Of a DNA stretch of 64,000 nt, positions 16,266 through 26,505 are shown piece by piece (within the stretch, counting starts at the first letter, position 1; each line of letters begins with the position of its first letter). This DNA is from Paraglaciecola sp. L1A13. GTDB lineage: Bacteria; Pseudomonadota; Gammaproteobacteria; Enterobacterales; Alteromonadaceae. Under the pieces are notes generated by a model, which was not told the origin of the DNA, did not search any database, and saw only the letters and a list, made by a program, of their open reading frames with translations. The stretch covers positions 2,542,001 to 2,606,000 of the forward strand of contig NZ_CP047024.1 of assembly GCF_009796745.1 (NCBI RefSeq), given 5' to 3'. The translations under genes and the position numbers were made by a program.

Positions 16266-17165
16266 CAACCCTTTCGATACTAATAAAATAAAGCTAAATA
16301 GCCTATGAAATATATAGTCAATTTGCCCACTTGTTTGTATTTCTACTTGCCCAACTTCACTGTGTCGAATATGGAATTTATTACCTATTGTGGTTAATTT
16401 CTTTGCCTCTTCATCTAATAATTCTCTGAAGTTTTCTTCAGATGCACATTTGTCCAAAAGAAGCGTTGCAGAAACTTTCTTACTTTCAGGTTTTAACACT
16501 GTTTTTATTCGTTCCCATGCATCCCACAACCGTTCCAAACTCTCACGACGAATAACTTCATCAGGACTAAGAAATTTATCGCGTGATTCTTCGAGCATTC
16601 GATTTAAAGTAGAATCTGGAGTTGTAAATCGAGCGGTATTTAAAGCATCAGACAAGACTTCAGGAGCTAACCTAATAATATTACCAGTGTCTTTTAACTC
16701 ATAAGAAATGCGATTCCGTGAAAATATTCGATTAACTCTATTTCTAAATTCTTCTTTGCCTTCGTCGCAATCAAAACTCAAATGGTAATGATTGAAAAAA
16801 CTATGATGAGATCCTTGTATAGGCTTTGCTACATGCTCATGACAAAATTGAATAAGATCTAATACTGAAAGGTAATTAGGTGAGTATGGTTTTTTCTCAG
16901 AAAAATAACTTTCACCAATTGTTTCTTCAGTAACAAAAGGATACTCGATATCAGGAACTTCAGCACGTAGCGATAATTTAAAAGCTTCTTCATTTGTAGC
17001 ATAAACGCCCTGGCCATCTGGACACTCTTCTGGAAAATATTTCCCAAAAGCCCCCGATGCTATCAATCCATTTACTATGGAGACAATCCCTCCCCAAACA
17101 TTAGGAGGAATTATTTCAACATCTCTAGGCTGAGCACCATTTATTTGATCGCTATAATATTCCAT
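16260..17165 (-). CDS. Integron cassette 2: AbiJ/STM4504-like protein, possible HEPN-type phage-defence factor
   Basis: 301 residues, soluble. A middle helical segment (LSPDEVIRRESLERLWDAWERIKT) and a C-terminal stretch that includes IRHSEVGQVEIQ and IDYIFHRLFSFILLV resemble the C-terminal HEPN part of the AbiJ or STM4504/CBY_0614 family. The R-x4-6-H-like motif of HEPN RNases could be RHSE here, but I cannot align it with certainty. The start lies 15 bases after the attC1 core and the stop sits inside the attC2 core. Defence function is inferred from remembered similarity and cassette context. Confidence 0.7.
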   Translation of the reverse strand: MEYYSDQINGAQPRDVEIIPPNVWGGIVSIVNGLIASGAFGKYFPEECPDGQGVYATNEEAFKLSLRAEVPDIEYPFVTEETIGESYFSEKKPYSPNYLSVLDLIQFCHEHVAKPIQGSHHSFFNHYHLSFDCDEGKEEFRNRVNRIFSRNRISYELKDTGNIIRLAPEVLSDALNTARFTTPDSTLNRMLEESRDKFLSPDEVIRRESLERLWDAWERIKTVLKPESKKVSATLLLDKCASEENFRELLDEEAKKLTTIGNKFHIRHSEVGQVEIQTSGQIDYIFHRLFSFILLVSKGLA

Positions 17166-17179
17166 ATACCCTCGTGGTG

Positions 17180-17242
17180 GCCTAACGCTTCGAATATGCG
17201 GCGCGCGCTGTTTGCGCGTCGGCCATGATTTGTTTGTTAGGC
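17180..17242 (-). repeat. attC site between cassettes 1 and 2
   Basis: Sixty-three bases on the minus strand from GCCTAAC (17236-17242) to GTTAGGC (17180-17186), perfect inverted cores, with an internal GC-rich hairpin (GACGCGCAAACAGCGCGCGCC region). This is the compact attC form of RYYYAAC...GTTRRRY. The stop codon of cassette 1 lies in the first core. Confidence 0.85.
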
Positions 17243-17551
17243 ATCTTGCATCTCAAATTTTTTCTTTGTATTTTCAAAAAGGATGAAACCAATAATTGTA
17301 CCTGCGGGGAAAAATGGCATTAGCAAAAAACCGCAAATTCTTGAAGCTACCCGTCCATATTCAGATTGAAGCTTGCATCCATATGCGATTGAAAAGTGAA
17401 GTAATGGAAAGAATATATTTACCAATGGTAAGTAAAACTTTCCTGCTTCCGTAATACTATCACCCGCAAAAAAATTGGGTATACCAAAGAGGAAAAAGCT
17501 CAGAAAACCGAGAAATATATGCCATTTTGTTAGAGTTTTGAAATTTGCCAA
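17237..17551 (-). CDS. Integron cassette 1: small multi-pass membrane protein
   Basis: 104 residues with three probable membrane helices (about 12-31, 41-56, 72-91) and a basic-acidic tail. No family recognised; cassette-borne small membrane proteins are common and mostly unassigned. It is the cassette next to attI, the position with the strongest expression and normally the most recent insertion. The start follows the attI junction by 20 bases. Confidence 0.72.
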   Translation of the reverse strand: MANFKTLTKWHIFLGFLSFFLFGIPNFFAGDSITEAGKFYLPLVNIFFPLLHFSIAYGCKLQSEYGRVASRICGFLLMPFFPAGTIIGFILFENTKKKFEMQDA

Positions 17552-17565
17552 TGGTTAACCTAGAT

Positions 17566-17640
17566 GCCTAACGCTTATTATCGAGCATGTCGTATATGTA
17601 ACTTCTCGATTTGGTTGTTGTTTTCGTCATTTTAAGTTCT
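17566..17640 (-). other. Integron primary recombination site attI (core 17566-17572)
   Basis: The core GTTAGGC (minus strand, 17566-17572) is followed by ATC, matching the GTTAGGCAT reverse complement that ends cassette 1. This marks the join between attI and the first cassette. The right-hand limit is set by typical attI length and is approximate. The cassette promoter Pc was not identified with confidence between here and 17850. Confidence 0.65.
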
Positions 17641-17849
17641 TACCTTCTGATTTTATTCAGTATTTTTTACTATCGTGCGAGTAAAACCACTCGGAGTTGC
17701 AAAAGCAAAAGGAGACCTCGCTTTAACGAGACTTTTCTACTTCCTATTAAAAACGATGTGAAAAATATTTTCCATAGTTAAATTAATAACTTAGCATATT
17801 TTTGAAAAACAAAACGAGACCTGAGAAATTTACATAATAGGAAGCAATC

Positions 17850-17894
17850 TTGACATCTTTTAAGAACATGCATTATACCTGTATATAAATACAG
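17850..17894 (+). promoter_or_regulatory. Integrase promoter with overlapping LexA (SOS) box
   Basis: Consensus -35 TTGACA (17850-17855), 17-base spacer, -10 TTATAC (17873-17878). The LexA box CTGTATATAAATACAG (17879-17894) begins at the next base and matches CTGT-N8-ACAG perfectly. LexA bound here would cover the start site, as shown for other integron integrases. Confidence 0.9.
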
Positions 17895-17917
17895 TGTATT
17901 TTGCAGGAGATAATATT

Positions 17918-18877
17918 ATGTCCAAGTCACCTTTTATAGAATCTATTCGAGTTATTTTACGAACCAAAAGGTATAGCATAAAAACGGAAAAGGCCTACCT
18001 CCATTGGATTCGACGATTTATTTATTTCAACGGCAAACGTCATCCTAAAGATATGGGAGAACTAGAAGTTGAACAGTTTTTGTCACATCTTGCTATAGCG
18101 TTAAAAGTTTCCCCAACCACTCAAAATCAAGCCTTGTGTGCCGTGATTTTTATGTATCGTCATGTCCTTAATATGGACTTGACCAACATGTGCTTTAAAT
18201 TCGCTAAGACACCTGTCCGTGTTCCTGAAGTATTAAGTCATAATGATGCGATTGCCGTAATCGATAAATTACGAGGGGTTCATCATACTATTGGCACACT
18301 AATGTATGGCGCGGGATTCCGTATATCTGAGGTGTTGAAGTTGCGCGTAAAAGATTTTGATTTTGAACGAAACACTATTTTTATTTTTCGCTCAAAAGGC
18401 CAAAAAGACCGTGTAACAATGTTTCCAGAATTGGCTAAGCCCCAGATTACTAGACAAATTCAAAAAGTGGAGTGTATTCATCAAAAGGACATTGATGAAG
18501 GGTATGGGCTGTCATCACTACCACCTGCTCTAATTCGTAAATACGGGAAAGCTGCTACGAACTTATCTTGGCAATATATATTTCCTTCAACTACACGATG
18601 TGTTCACCCTTACGATGGTTATGTATGCCGTCATCACCTTCATCAAACTGGGTTTCGCAAGGCATTAAAAAAAGCAGTTCAAGAAACAGGAATTTTAAAA
18701 CGGGTTACATCACATACGTTTCGACATAGTTTCGCAACACGATTGCTCGAAACAGGGCATGACATTAGAGTAGTACAAGAATTACTGGGGCATGATGATG
18801 TGAAAACTACACAAATTTATACCCACGTTTTGGGTAAGCATAAATCTGGTGCAATAAGTCCGATGGATGCGAGTTGA
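17918..18877 (+). CDS. intI: Integron integrase (tyrosine recombinase)
   Basis: 319 residues from the ATG at 17918, preceded by AGGAG; an in-frame GTG at 17894 overlaps the LexA box and is rejected. Tyrosine-recombinase residues are all present: R135, K160, H266, R269, H292 and Y301. The insert specific to IntI proteins, needed to bind folded single-stranded attC, lies at about 188-222 (HQKDIDEGYGLSSLPPALIRK). The gene is divergent from a three-cassette array whose recombination cores touch its leader. SOS control via the LexA box is strongly suggested. It looks intact and active. Confidence 0.95.
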   Translation: MSKSPFIESIRVILRTKRYSIKTEKAYLHWIRRFIYFNGKRHPKDMGELEVEQFLSHLAIALKVSPTTQNQALCAVIFMYRHVLNMDLTNMCFKFAKTPVRVPEVLSHNDAIAVIDKLRGVHHTIGTLMYGAGFRISEVLKLRVKDFDFERNTIFIFRSKGQKDRVTMFPELAKPQITRQIQKVECIHQKDIDEGYGLSSLPPALIRKYGKAATNLSWQYIFPSTTRCVHPYDGYVCRHHLHQTGFRKALKKAVQETGILKRVTSHTFRHSFATRLLETGHDIRVVQELLGHDDVKTTQIYTHVLGKHKSGAISPMDAS

Positions 18878-19243
18878 AATATCAAAGGAAGTAGCAGACT
18901 TTTTCAGCCACTCTCTTAAAGTGTCCGCTAGCGCTTTTTCTATCGTAATACCTCAAGAAAATCCAATGTCTACTGTTGGCACTTTCACTCTTGAACCAAT
19001 CATTACCAACGGCGGGATTGAGTGATCTTCTAACAACCCCACAACAAGATTTCGACTGGGGGCAATGTGTACCTGTATAGCGTTTTTTTTGATTTACCTG
19101 ATAAAATCTATACCTAACGCTATCAAATCCAAACTTTATCATCCATGGACCTGCTCTAACAGTCAGAATAATGACCCTAAACCCAACAAAGTCAGGCCCT
19201 GTTGTATAATCAGGTATACATTTATCCTTCTTTTACTCCGTGA
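18878..19243. other. Gene-free stretch downstream of intI
   Basis: An 86-codon minus-strand frame (18882-19142) has no ribosome site and a composition unlike real proteins, so I do not call it. No attC-like core was seen. It may be the old chromosomal flank of the integron or a degenerate repeat. Confidence 0.4.
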
Positions 19244-21778
19244 TTAAGGCGCCCCCTCTTTTAATAACTGAGCAGGCTGTATCTTCAACTTCTGAAACAA
19301 ATACAATGCCCCCAAACCAAAAACAATGGCTGACGAAATAAGTGCCACCGCAGCGCCTAGCCAATACACATCAAACATAAACACTTTTAACCTAAACTGC
19401 AGCACAAGCGCCGCGATTGTGAGTCCTAAGGCAATCGAAAATGCACTCACCACAAGCGCTAAAAGGGTGTATTCAATAGCAATAGCTTTGCGGATATAGG
19501 ATATTCGAGCGCCAATGCAGTATAAAATAATCGCATGGTAGCTCTGCTTGGTTCTGCCTGCCGCCATGACGCTGGCAAGCACCATTAAGCTGACCAGTAA
19601 GCTAATTGACGATATCATGCTTAGACCGCTTGTGCCCTTGCTGAGCAAGTCGTTGGCCGATGCTATCAAGTCTTTGGTGCGCACAGTGATAATATTCGGA
19701 TAATTGCGAGCAAGCACGGTTTGTAAGGCTAGCGCCTCTTGATCATCCATGTACACCGTGCCAACGTGTGCGCTAATAAAGTCGTCTAAAGCCCCATCTG
19801 ATAAAATCGCCTCAAACCAAAAACGTGTTTGTATACCTTGCTGGCTATAAATGCCTGTGAGCAGGCCGCTTCGCTCCACGCCCACTAGGGTGAATTTTAC
19901 GTGATCGCCAGGTTTAAGCTGCATCTGCTCAGCTTCACGGTCTTCCATGATGAAGGCAAAATCGACACCCTCATCGTCAGGCACAAAGTTTTCGCCCCAA
20001 ATGGCGCCTTCCACTATTTTTATACCGTCGATGTTGCCTGACAGATAACTTAATTTTTGTTCGTCGCGCGCCATGTCTTGCCAGTCTATATCAAGGTTGA
20101 CGAGGTCACGGATAGGCGTGTCATTAATCGCTGAAACCCTGCCGCGTACTATCGGCGACAGTGAGAGTTTACTGACTGAGCCAAAGTTTTGTGTTGCTTT
20201 TGTGATGGCTTCTTTTTGATTTGACAACACGTCGTAAAGTACCAGTGCTGGTGATTCTTCTGGAATGGTGTTTTCTACTAATCGAAGCAGTGACACCACA
20301 ATTACCGTGCATGCTACTAGCAAGGTAAGCGCGGTGCCTAAAGAAAGTAGAGTAATGCGCAGCGGCGTGCCTGGACGATGCATATTGGCTAAAGCTAAAC
20401 GAGTGGCAGCATGTTTAGCTAACCACACGCGCTGCTCCATATTGCGAGACAGCCAACGCAACGTGTGCACAACGCCTTCAAAAAACACCAAGCATACTAT
20501 TACCGTGGCAAGAAAGGCCAAACCAAATAAAACGTTTGGAATAGCAAGCAGTACAAGTGCACCAAGCAAGCCTACAAATAGGTAACTGGCAATGCGCCAG
20601 CTTGGCGAAATCACATCACCACGTAAGTCACTTGCTCTGAATAAATGTGCTACATCTACCTGCAAGGCTCTGCCTAAGGCGGGAAGCGCGAAAGTGAAAG
20701 CTGTCACAATACCAAAACACCACGCGGCTAGAGCAGCGAGCAATATGTCACTTGTTTGCAAAGCAAGGGGCAGGTCTTGGGCCAAAATTTGACTACCGAT
20801 AGACGCGAGTGCTGCGCCCAATATGAGGCCAACTAGACCAGATGCGGCGGCTAAAATGGCTATTTGCACCACAAATACTTGGCCGATGCGGCTGTCTCGT
20901 AAGCCGCAGGCTTTCAGTGTGGCGATGGTTTCACGCTTACTCTGTAGATAGACTGAAATGCTATTAAATACCCCTAAGCCACCAATAAACAAAGTACTAA
21001 AGGCAACAATAAGTAAGCCTGATGCGACTTGCGATAAACGCTCAGCTATTCGTTGGTTGCGGTCTTCAAAGGTTTGTATCTCCCAGTCGGTATTAGGGAA
21101 TTGGGCGATAAAATTACTTTCCCATGTTTGTATGTCTTGTGTGGTGCGTATTCGGTATTCGTACTCCACGCGACTGCCGGGGCTAATTAAGCCCGTCGCA
21201 TCCATGGCGTCTTCTGACATCAAAACTGGCGCACCTCGCCAATTGGCGCTGAGTCTCCGGTCGGGTTGCTCTATTACAATGGCACGAATGGTAAGTGCTA
21301 ATTCACCAATGTACACCGTATCGCCAACGCTCAGCTGTGAGCGCTCAGCTAAAATAGGATCGATTGCCACACCCCATTGGCCATTAGTGCTTTCTAAAGC
21401 GGTTGCGAGGGTTTGCCCAGGGGATAATTTGAGTTCGCCATAAAGGGGGTAAGCGCTGTCGGTACTGAGTAATTGGACTAGAGCAAAATCGTCGCTTTCG
21501 GTGCTCATCATAGTGTCGAGTTCGCGGGTAAGTGAAATGTCTCCGGTGTCTGCAATCCACTTAAGCACTTCAGTATCAAGGGCCTCACTTGATTCAACTT
21601 CAACGTCACCACCCATCAGTACCCGGGTGTCAGACAGCAGCACACGATCGAGCATTTGGTAAAGGCTTGCTGCCGCCATGACCAAACACACTCCGAACAT
21701 CAAGCAAGCGCAAAAGAGCCAAAGGCGTTTTAAACTTTGTACCAAGTCTCGCCAGGCAAATTTAAGCTGAAAGTTCAC
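19244..21778 (-). CDS. YbbP-like FtsX-family ABC permease
   Basis: 844 residues. An N-terminal helix (about 20-40), a large periplasmic MacB-type domain, then two groups of four membrane helices carrying FtsX signatures (about 265-375 and 715-840), the layout of E. coli YbbP. Works with the ATPase encoded by the next upstream gene; their frames overlap by 17 bases (21762-21778). Probable role is export or extraction of lipid-linked or hydrophobic compounds; the substrate of YbbAP is poorly known. Confidence 0.87.
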   Translation of the reverse strand: MNFQLKFAWRDLVQSLKRLWLFCACLMFGVCLVMAAASLYQMLDRVLLSDTRVLMGGDVEVESSEALDTEVLKWIADTGDISLTRELDTMMSTESDDFALVQLLSTDSAYPLYGELKLSPGQTLATALESTNGQWGVAIDPILAERSQLSVGDTVYIGELALTIRAIVIEQPDRRLSANWRGAPVLMSEDAMDATGLISPGSRVEYEYRIRTTQDIQTWESNFIAQFPNTDWEIQTFEDRNQRIAERLSQVASGLLIVAFSTLFIGGLGVFNSISVYLQSKRETIATLKACGLRDSRIGQVFVVQIAILAAASGLVGLILGAALASIGSQILAQDLPLALQTSDILLAALAAWCFGIVTAFTFALPALGRALQVDVAHLFRASDLRGDVISPSWRIASYLFVGLLGALVLLAIPNVLFGLAFLATVIVCLVFFEGVVHTLRWLSRNMEQRVWLAKHAATRLALANMHRPGTPLRITLLSLGTALTLLVACTVIVVSLLRLVENTIPEESPALVLYDVLSNQKEAITKATQNFGSVSKLSLSPIVRGRVSAINDTPIRDLVNLDIDWQDMARDEQKLSYLSGNIDGIKIVEGAIWGENFVPDDEGVDFAFIMEDREAEQMQLKPGDHVKFTLVGVERSGLLTGIYSQQGIQTRFWFEAILSDGALDDFISAHVGTVYMDDQEALALQTVLARNYPNIITVRTKDLIASANDLLSKGTSGLSMISSISLLVSLMVLASVMAAGRTKQSYHAIILYCIGARISYIRKAIAIEYTLLALVVSAFSIALGLTIAALVLQFRLKVFMFDVYWLGAAVALISSAIVFGLGALYLFQKLKIQPAQLLKEGAP

Positions 21779-22445
21779 GATTTTCCTCTACCCGAAGTTT
21801 GCCAGATTCTAGCCAAAATAGTCTTTTACAGCGCTGCGCTAAGCGCATGTCGTGGGTGACTAACACTAGGGTTGAGTTTGATTGTGCGTGCAGGCCAAAT
21901 AATAGGTCGGCCACTGTTTTTCCGGTTTTTTCGTCTAGGTTGCCTGTGGGTTCGTCGGCTAAAATTAATCTAGGTCCATGCACTAGAGCACGGGCAATTG
22001 CCACACGCTGCTGCTCGCCCCCCGACAATTGTTGAGGATAATGATGAGTTCTATGCCCAAGGCCAACGCGCTCGAGCATACTTTGTGCCTGTTTGGTGGC
22101 GTCTGATTTGCCAGCGATATCGAGAGGAAGCGCGGCATTCGCCAATGCGGTTAAACTATCAATCAAATGAAAAGACTGAAACACGATGCCCATATTGTCC
22201 CGCCTAAAGTCGGCAAGTTCGTCGGGCGTGAGCTGTGACAATGTTTGCTTGTCGAGACTAATTTGGCCTTGTGATGGGTGCTCTAATGCTGCTAAGAGTT
22301 GCAGTAAGGTAGTTTTGCCAGAGCCAGACGGCCCCACAATGGCAACTGTGTCGCCAGACTCCATACTAAAGTTCAAATTATCAAGCACACGAAGCGGTGC
22401 ATCTTCTTGCCCGTACTCCATCGTTAAATTAGAAACCTGAATCAA
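21762..22445 (-). CDS. YbbA-like ABC transporter ATPase
   Basis: 227 residues of the LolD/MacB/YbbA class: Walker [10 protein letters not shown] (about 39-47), signature LSGGEQQRV, Walker [13 protein letters not shown] and the switch histidine in VTHD. First gene of the pair with the YbbP-like permease. In E. coli the thioesterase gene tesA is divergent from ybbA; the equivalent place here holds no intact gene. Confidence 0.92.
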   Translation of the reverse strand: MIQVSNLTMEYGQEDAPLRVLDNLNFSMESGDTVAIVGPSGSGKTTLLQLLAALEHPSQGQISLDKQTLSQLTPDELADFRRDNMGIVFQSFHLIDSLTALANAALPLDIAGKSDATKQAQSMLERVGLGHRTHHYPQQLSGGEQQRVAIARALVHGPRLILADEPTGNLDEKTGKTVADLLFGLHAQSNSTLVLVTHDMRLAQRCKRLFWLESGKLRVEENRELSA

Positions 22446-23002
22446 CTGACTCTCCTGCTGGCGTTATGTTTTAGTTTATATATTCACTCGCACGGGTCTA
22501 AATACCCACTTTTACCCGAGCGCCTTATTTAACAACAGCTTAGTTTATGCCTAAACTAAAAAATCGCATCAGCAGTATTAACACAGCCATTACTTGGTTC
22601 AAATAGTCTTTTTCCGTATGTATTTTATGTAAATCTGCAACCTTATCTTGTGCCTCTAAGCTTACCATTATTTTACTTGAACTCATTTTTAGGAGCATGC
22701 GCAAAAACCTCCCCGCAGTCTGAACAGCCTATTACGACTAAAATAGATGAGCTGCCAGCACAAGAGAGTTTTTTGATAATATTTTTGAAAAACACGGCGG
22801 CGCTGATTGTTTGCTTTGTAGCTGAAATATCTTAATTTCGCACTGCCTATGAATGACGGCTCTTGGCGCAGAGGCGTCTAACAGATGTGGTTAAGCAATG
22901 GGTGTGATGGGGTTTTGACTAATTCACTTATAGCCAGTGACTAGCCAGAAACGCCCGCCTTATTCACTCAGTCAACTATTTGAATAGCTCAATATAGGTT
23001 TT
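22446..23002. other. Gene-poor stretch, possible degraded lipoprotein start
   Basis: A 61-codon plus-strand frame (22650-22835) begins with a lipobox-like FLGAC and a polar stretch, then loses any recognisable character. This is the position where tesA/arylesterase would be expected, so it may be a relic, but no GDSL motif is visible. The rest shows no signal. Confidence 0.3.
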
Positions 23003-23179
23003 TTAATGAGAATATGATCTCACGTGTTCATCATTGTCCCATTTTGCTTTTTTGACGCCATGGCGAGGCTTATGCAAAGACTTGCAGGTGCGATTAATTT
23101 TTCGAAATGAACCATCCACGTAGTTTTCGATTGCTTCGATATCCCCGCGAAGATTATATCTATCTTGAAATGTTTTCAT
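23003..23179 (-). CDS. Small basic protein of 58 residues, unknown function
   Basis: The ATG at 23179 follows a strong ribosome site, AAGGAGAG, with good spacing; an upstream in-frame start at 23203 overlaps it and is less likely. The protein is soluble and basic in its C-terminal half (SFRKINRTCKSLHKPRHGVKKAKW), with one cysteine. No family recognised. It lies alone between two gene-free stretches, downstream of the copper operon terminator. Confidence 0.6.
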   Translation of the reverse strand: MKTFQDRYNLRGDIEAIENYVDGSFRKINRTCKSLHKPRHGVKKAKWDNDEHVRSYSH

Positions 23180-23281
23180 GTTGACTCTCCTTACGATTAA
23201 CATCTATAAACGGATGGCCTCTGTTTACTGAGGCTAACCTAGGTAGAGCAAGGCATGTGCCACTTTCTTGTTAGCAAAGAA

Positions 23282-23316
23282 AACCTCTATCCCTTGTTAT
23301 TAAAGAGATAGAGGTT
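23282..23316 (-). terminator. Terminator of the copper operon
   Basis: AACCTCTATC / GATAGAGGTT, a perfect 10-bp stem, 85 bases past the cupredoxin stop; read on the minus strand it is followed by TTCTTTGC after GGTTTT. Confidence 0.7.
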
Positions 23317-23401
23317 ATGTAATATTGCTCAACTAAGTAGGTTTAATAGGCAGTGGGAACTTTCGTCATAACGGTGAAATAATTACACACTAAATATGAC
23401 A

Positions 23402-23755
23402 TCAAATAGCGATTAATTTGCCTTTGTACATTTGCATTTGACAGTGAAAGTTATACTCGCCTTTTTTAAGGGTGGGTAAAATCACCCTATTGTCTTTGCC
23501 CATTTTCAGTTCTTTGCTGATATCTAGCTCAGGAAATATGACCATTTCAGCACATGGCGCAGCGTCAATGCGTTCGAACCGCAATTGTACTTCTTTACCT
23601 GCTTTGACTTGAATATTACTCGGTTGATACACACCGTCATTGACGATGATATCCACTTGATTGTCGCTAAATTCGACTTGCTTTGGCTTGTATAACCAAA
23701 ACCACCATACAATAGCAACAATAAGCACGGCACCTAATATGTTGATTAAAAGCAT
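23402..23755 (-). CDS. Membrane-anchored cupredoxin-like copper protein
   Basis: 117 residues: one N-terminal membrane helix (about 3-22) and a periplasmic cupredoxin-fold domain. The metal site appears as C68 (APCAEMVIFPE) with the C-terminal FHCQMQMYKG cluster (H, C and M), a ligand set suited to Cu(I). Last gene of the operon, 21 bases after copA. Proteins like this next to CopA are thought to take up copper delivered to the periplasm. Confidence 0.8.
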   Translation of the reverse strand: MLLINILGAVLIVAIVWWFWLYKPKQVEFSDNQVDIIVNDGVYQPSNIQVKAGKEVQLRFERIDAAPCAEMVIFPELDISKELKMGKDNRVILPTLKKGEYNFHCQMQMYKGKLIAI

Positions 23756-23776
23756 ATTCTGACTCCTTATAAGTGA

Positions 23777-26026
23777 TTAGTGGTTTTGTGGTTTAAATAA
23801 ACGTAAGCGATTAGCATTACTGACCACCGTTAAGGAAGACATTGCCATTGCAGCGCCAGCCACAATAGGGTTGAGCAAAATGCCGAAAAATGGATAAAGC
23901 ACCCCCGCCGCGATCGGTATACCTGCCACGTTGTATACAAATGCCCCCACTAAGTTTTGTTTAATATTGCGTATAGTCGCTTGACTGATCGCCAGAGCGT
24001 CCGCTAAACCATGCAACGAACCTCGCATTAACGTAACATCAGCGCTTTCAATCGCTACATCCGTGCCTGTCCCAATGGCGAAGCCGACATCGGCCTGTGC
24101 AAGTGCTGGCGCATCGTTAATTCCATCGCCCGTCATACCCACCACTTCGCCGCGGTCTTGGCGCTTAAGCACCTCATCAAGCTTATCTTGGGGTAATACT
24201 TGCGCGATATAATCGTCAATGCCCACACGTTTAGCCACGGCTTTCGCAGTGGCTTCGTTGTCACCTGTTAGCATGACTAAATGAACACCTTTTTTCTGCA
24301 AGCGTTTAATTGCTGCAATTGAATCTGATTTGATTGGATCAGCTACCGCAACCATTGCACTGAACGTATCTCCAAGAGCAAAATACATAGGTGTTTTTGC
24401 ATCACCCGCCAATGCTTGTGCTTTATCGCTTGCTTCACTCACGTCAATATCGAACTGTTGCATAAGAGCTGCATTGCCAAATAGCAGACGCTGGTTATTA
24501 AACATTCCCTTTACGCCCTTCCCTGTAATAGCATCGAACTCACTTACTTGACTAATACTATAAGCCTGTTCTTTGGCATAATTTACAATAGACTCTGCTA
24601 GCGGATGTTCAGAACCGTTTTCAAGACTCGCAATCAACGGTATAATTTTGTCTTCAGTTTGCTGGTTGTACATCAGCACATCAGTTACTTTAGGCTGTCC
24701 TTGGGTGATAGTGCCTGTTTTATCGAGGATCATAGTGGTGATTTTAGATGCTGTTTGTAACGCTTCGCCATTACGGATCAAAATACCAGCTTCGGCTGCT
24801 TTACCGATACCGACCATAACAGACATGGGCGTCGCTAAACCCAGTGCACATGGGCAAGCAATGATGAGTACTGTCGTCACAGCGGCAATTGCATAGGCTA
24901 TCGATGGCTGTGGCCCAAAGTTAAGCCAAGCCAATCCAGCAAGCACTGCTAAAATCATAACGATGGGTACAAAGTAACCGGATATCACATCGGCTAAACG
25001 ACCAATGGAAGGTTTAGAGTTTTGCGCTCGTTTCACCATATTAATGATGTGCGACAATGTCGTATCTTTGCCTACATGAGTCGCCCTAAATAACATACTG
25101 CCAGTTTTGTTAAGACTGCCAGCCACCACCTTGTCACCCACTTTTTTGCTCACTGGCATCGGCTCGCCCGTTAACATTGATTCATCGACGGTACTTTTTC
25201 CCTCGGTTATTTCGCCATCAACGGGGAGCTTTTCACCGGGGCGGACGCGGATCATATCGTCAAGTTGCACCTGCTCGATATCAATATCTAATTCTTGACC
25301 ATCTCTAATAACTCGAGCTGTTTTAGCTTGCAGCCCTATTAAGCGTTTTATGGCCTCAGAGGTGCGTCCTCGGGCTTTAACTTCAAAGGCAAGACCTAAA
25401 TTGATTAAGCCAATAATCATAGCTGAAGCTTCAAAATATACGTGCCTGGCTACTTCTGGCAACATATTGGGGGCAATAAGTACTATCATTGAATAGGCCC
25501 ATGCGGTGCCGGTCCCCAAGGCAATTAACGTGTCCATATTGGCTGAGTGATTTTTAAATGACTGCCATGCCCCTACATAAAAATGCTTCCCTGAAGCTAC
25601 CATTACGCCAAGCGTAACCAGACCAACAATAAGCCACACAATACGTTGTGTGGATGAGTTAACACTCATATCACCGATAAACAGGCCATATAACATAAGC
25701 GGTACGCCCAGACCCAACGCCATATACACATTACGCATTAACTTTTTGTAATGGGCTTCGTCAGCTTGCGCTTTTTCATCTAATGCATCTTGTTCAGATT
25801 CATTGCTCATGAGTTTGGCGTCATAACCAATATTTTGTACGGTCTTGATAAGTGTACTGCTGTCAACTTTGCCATCGACACTGACGATGCGTTGGGCGAA
25901 ATTCATTTCTACCAGTTCTACACCTGGCACATCATTTAAGGCTTTTTCGATTTTACTGACGCAACTAGCACAGCTAGCACCTTCGATAATAAAATTTTGA
26001 TTTGTGGTGCTATTATTACGACTCAT
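23777..26026 (-). CDS. copA: Copper-exporting P1B-type ATPase
   Basis: 749 residues. One N-terminal metal-binding domain with C19-x2-C22 (GASCASC), then membrane helices with the CPC ion motif ([11 protein letters not shown]), the phosphorylation site DKTGT, the TGES-like actuator loop TGEP, an HP motif (SEHPLAE) and the GDGINDAP hinge. The M7/M8 pattern (YN, MxxS: YNVAGIP and MAMSSLTVV) is that of Cu+ exporters. The start overlaps the regulator gene by 11 bases, so translation is coupled. Paralogue CcoI at 47283 serves the oxidase instead. Confidence 0.93.
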   Translation of the reverse strand: MSRNNSTTNQNFIIEGASCASCVSKIEKALNDVPGVELVEMNFAQRIVSVDGKVDSSTLIKTVQNIGYDAKLMSNESEQDALDEKAQADEAHYKKLMRNVYMALGLGVPLMLYGLFIGDMSVNSSTQRIVWLIVGLVTLGVMVASGKHFYVGAWQSFKNHSANMDTLIALGTGTAWAYSMIVLIAPNMLPEVARHVYFEASAMIIGLINLGLAFEVKARGRTSEAIKRLIGLQAKTARVIRDGQELDIDIEQVQLDDMIRVRPGEKLPVDGEITEGKSTVDESMLTGEPMPVSKKVGDKVVAGSLNKTGSMLFRATHVGKDTTLSHIINMVKRAQNSKPSIGRLADVISGYFVPIVMILAVLAGLAWLNFGPQPSIAYAIAAVTTVLIIACPCALGLATPMSVMVGIGKAAEAGILIRNGEALQTASKITTMILDKTGTITQGQPKVTDVLMYNQQTEDKIIPLIASLENGSEHPLAESIVNYAKEQAYSISQVSEFDAITGKGVKGMFNNQRLLFGNAALMQQFDIDVSEASDKAQALAGDAKTPMYFALGDTFSAMVAVADPIKSDSIAAIKRLQKKGVHLVMLTGDNEATAKAVAKRVGIDDYIAQVLPQDKLDEVLKRQDRGEVVGMTGDGINDAPALAQADVGFAIGTGTDVAIESADVTLMRGSLHGLADALAISQATIRNIKQNLVGAFVYNVAGIPIAAGVLYPFFGILLNPIVAGAAMAMSSLTVVSNANRLRLFKPQNH

Positions 26027-26447
26027 AATTGACCTCCTCGGAGTTAGGGTCTACGAACGTTTCGATTAAACTGCAGACCTGTTCTGCGCTTGCACCGTTG
26101 GGTTTTGCATCCCACTGTTTTAATGCTAATTGCATACGGTTTCGCAACTTTAATGTCTCTTGAAAAAGGACTTCTGTTTCCGCTAAACGCTGAGCAATTA
26201 ATTCTCGGGTTAGTGGACAGGGGCAATGTCCTTGCTCAGACTCGTTAATGATGTTTTGTATATCTTTGACGGAGAAACCTAATTGACGCGCACTTAATAT
26301 AAAGCGCAATCGCTTCTGATCCGCAGGACTATATTGATGATAGCCATTGCTGCCACTGCTATTTGGCGTTAACAATTTAACGCGTGTGTAGTACCTCACA
26401 GTATCCGTTGTGACGTCCATTAATTCGGCGAGTTGTTTTACATACAT
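26016..26447 (-). CDS. MerR-family metal-responsive regulator of the copper operon
   Basis: 143 residues: winged-helix DNA-binding domain (1-70, [14 protein letters not shown]), dimer helix and a metal-binding end. It lacks the CueR loop with two spaced cysteines near residues 112 and 120; instead it has C75-P-C77 (GHCPCPL) just before the dimer helix and C125 near the end. The target metal is inferred to be copper only from its operon. First gene of the operon, transcribed from the 19-bp-spacer promoter at 26506-26536. Confidence 0.88.
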   Translation of the reverse strand: MYVKQLAELMDVTTDTVRYYTRVKLLTPNSSGSNGYHQYSPADQKRLRFILSARQLGFSVKDIQNIINESEQGHCPCPLTRELIAQRLAETEVLFQETLKLRNRMQLALKQWDAKPNGASAEQVCSLIETFVDPNSEEVNYES

Positions 26448-26505
26448 AGTGCAGCACTCCTCAAACGTTCTGTTTCTTAAAGCAAATTATCAAACTATGA
26501 GCATG

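Noticed and set aside
18882..19142. 86-codon minus-strand frame downstream of intI
   Set aside because: No ribosome site, no domain, and protein composition looks like translated non-coding DNA.
22650..22835. Short frame with lipobox-like start near the expected tesA position
   Set aside because: No GDSL or other catalytic motif remains; at most a relic, so it is described only under the gene-poor stretch.
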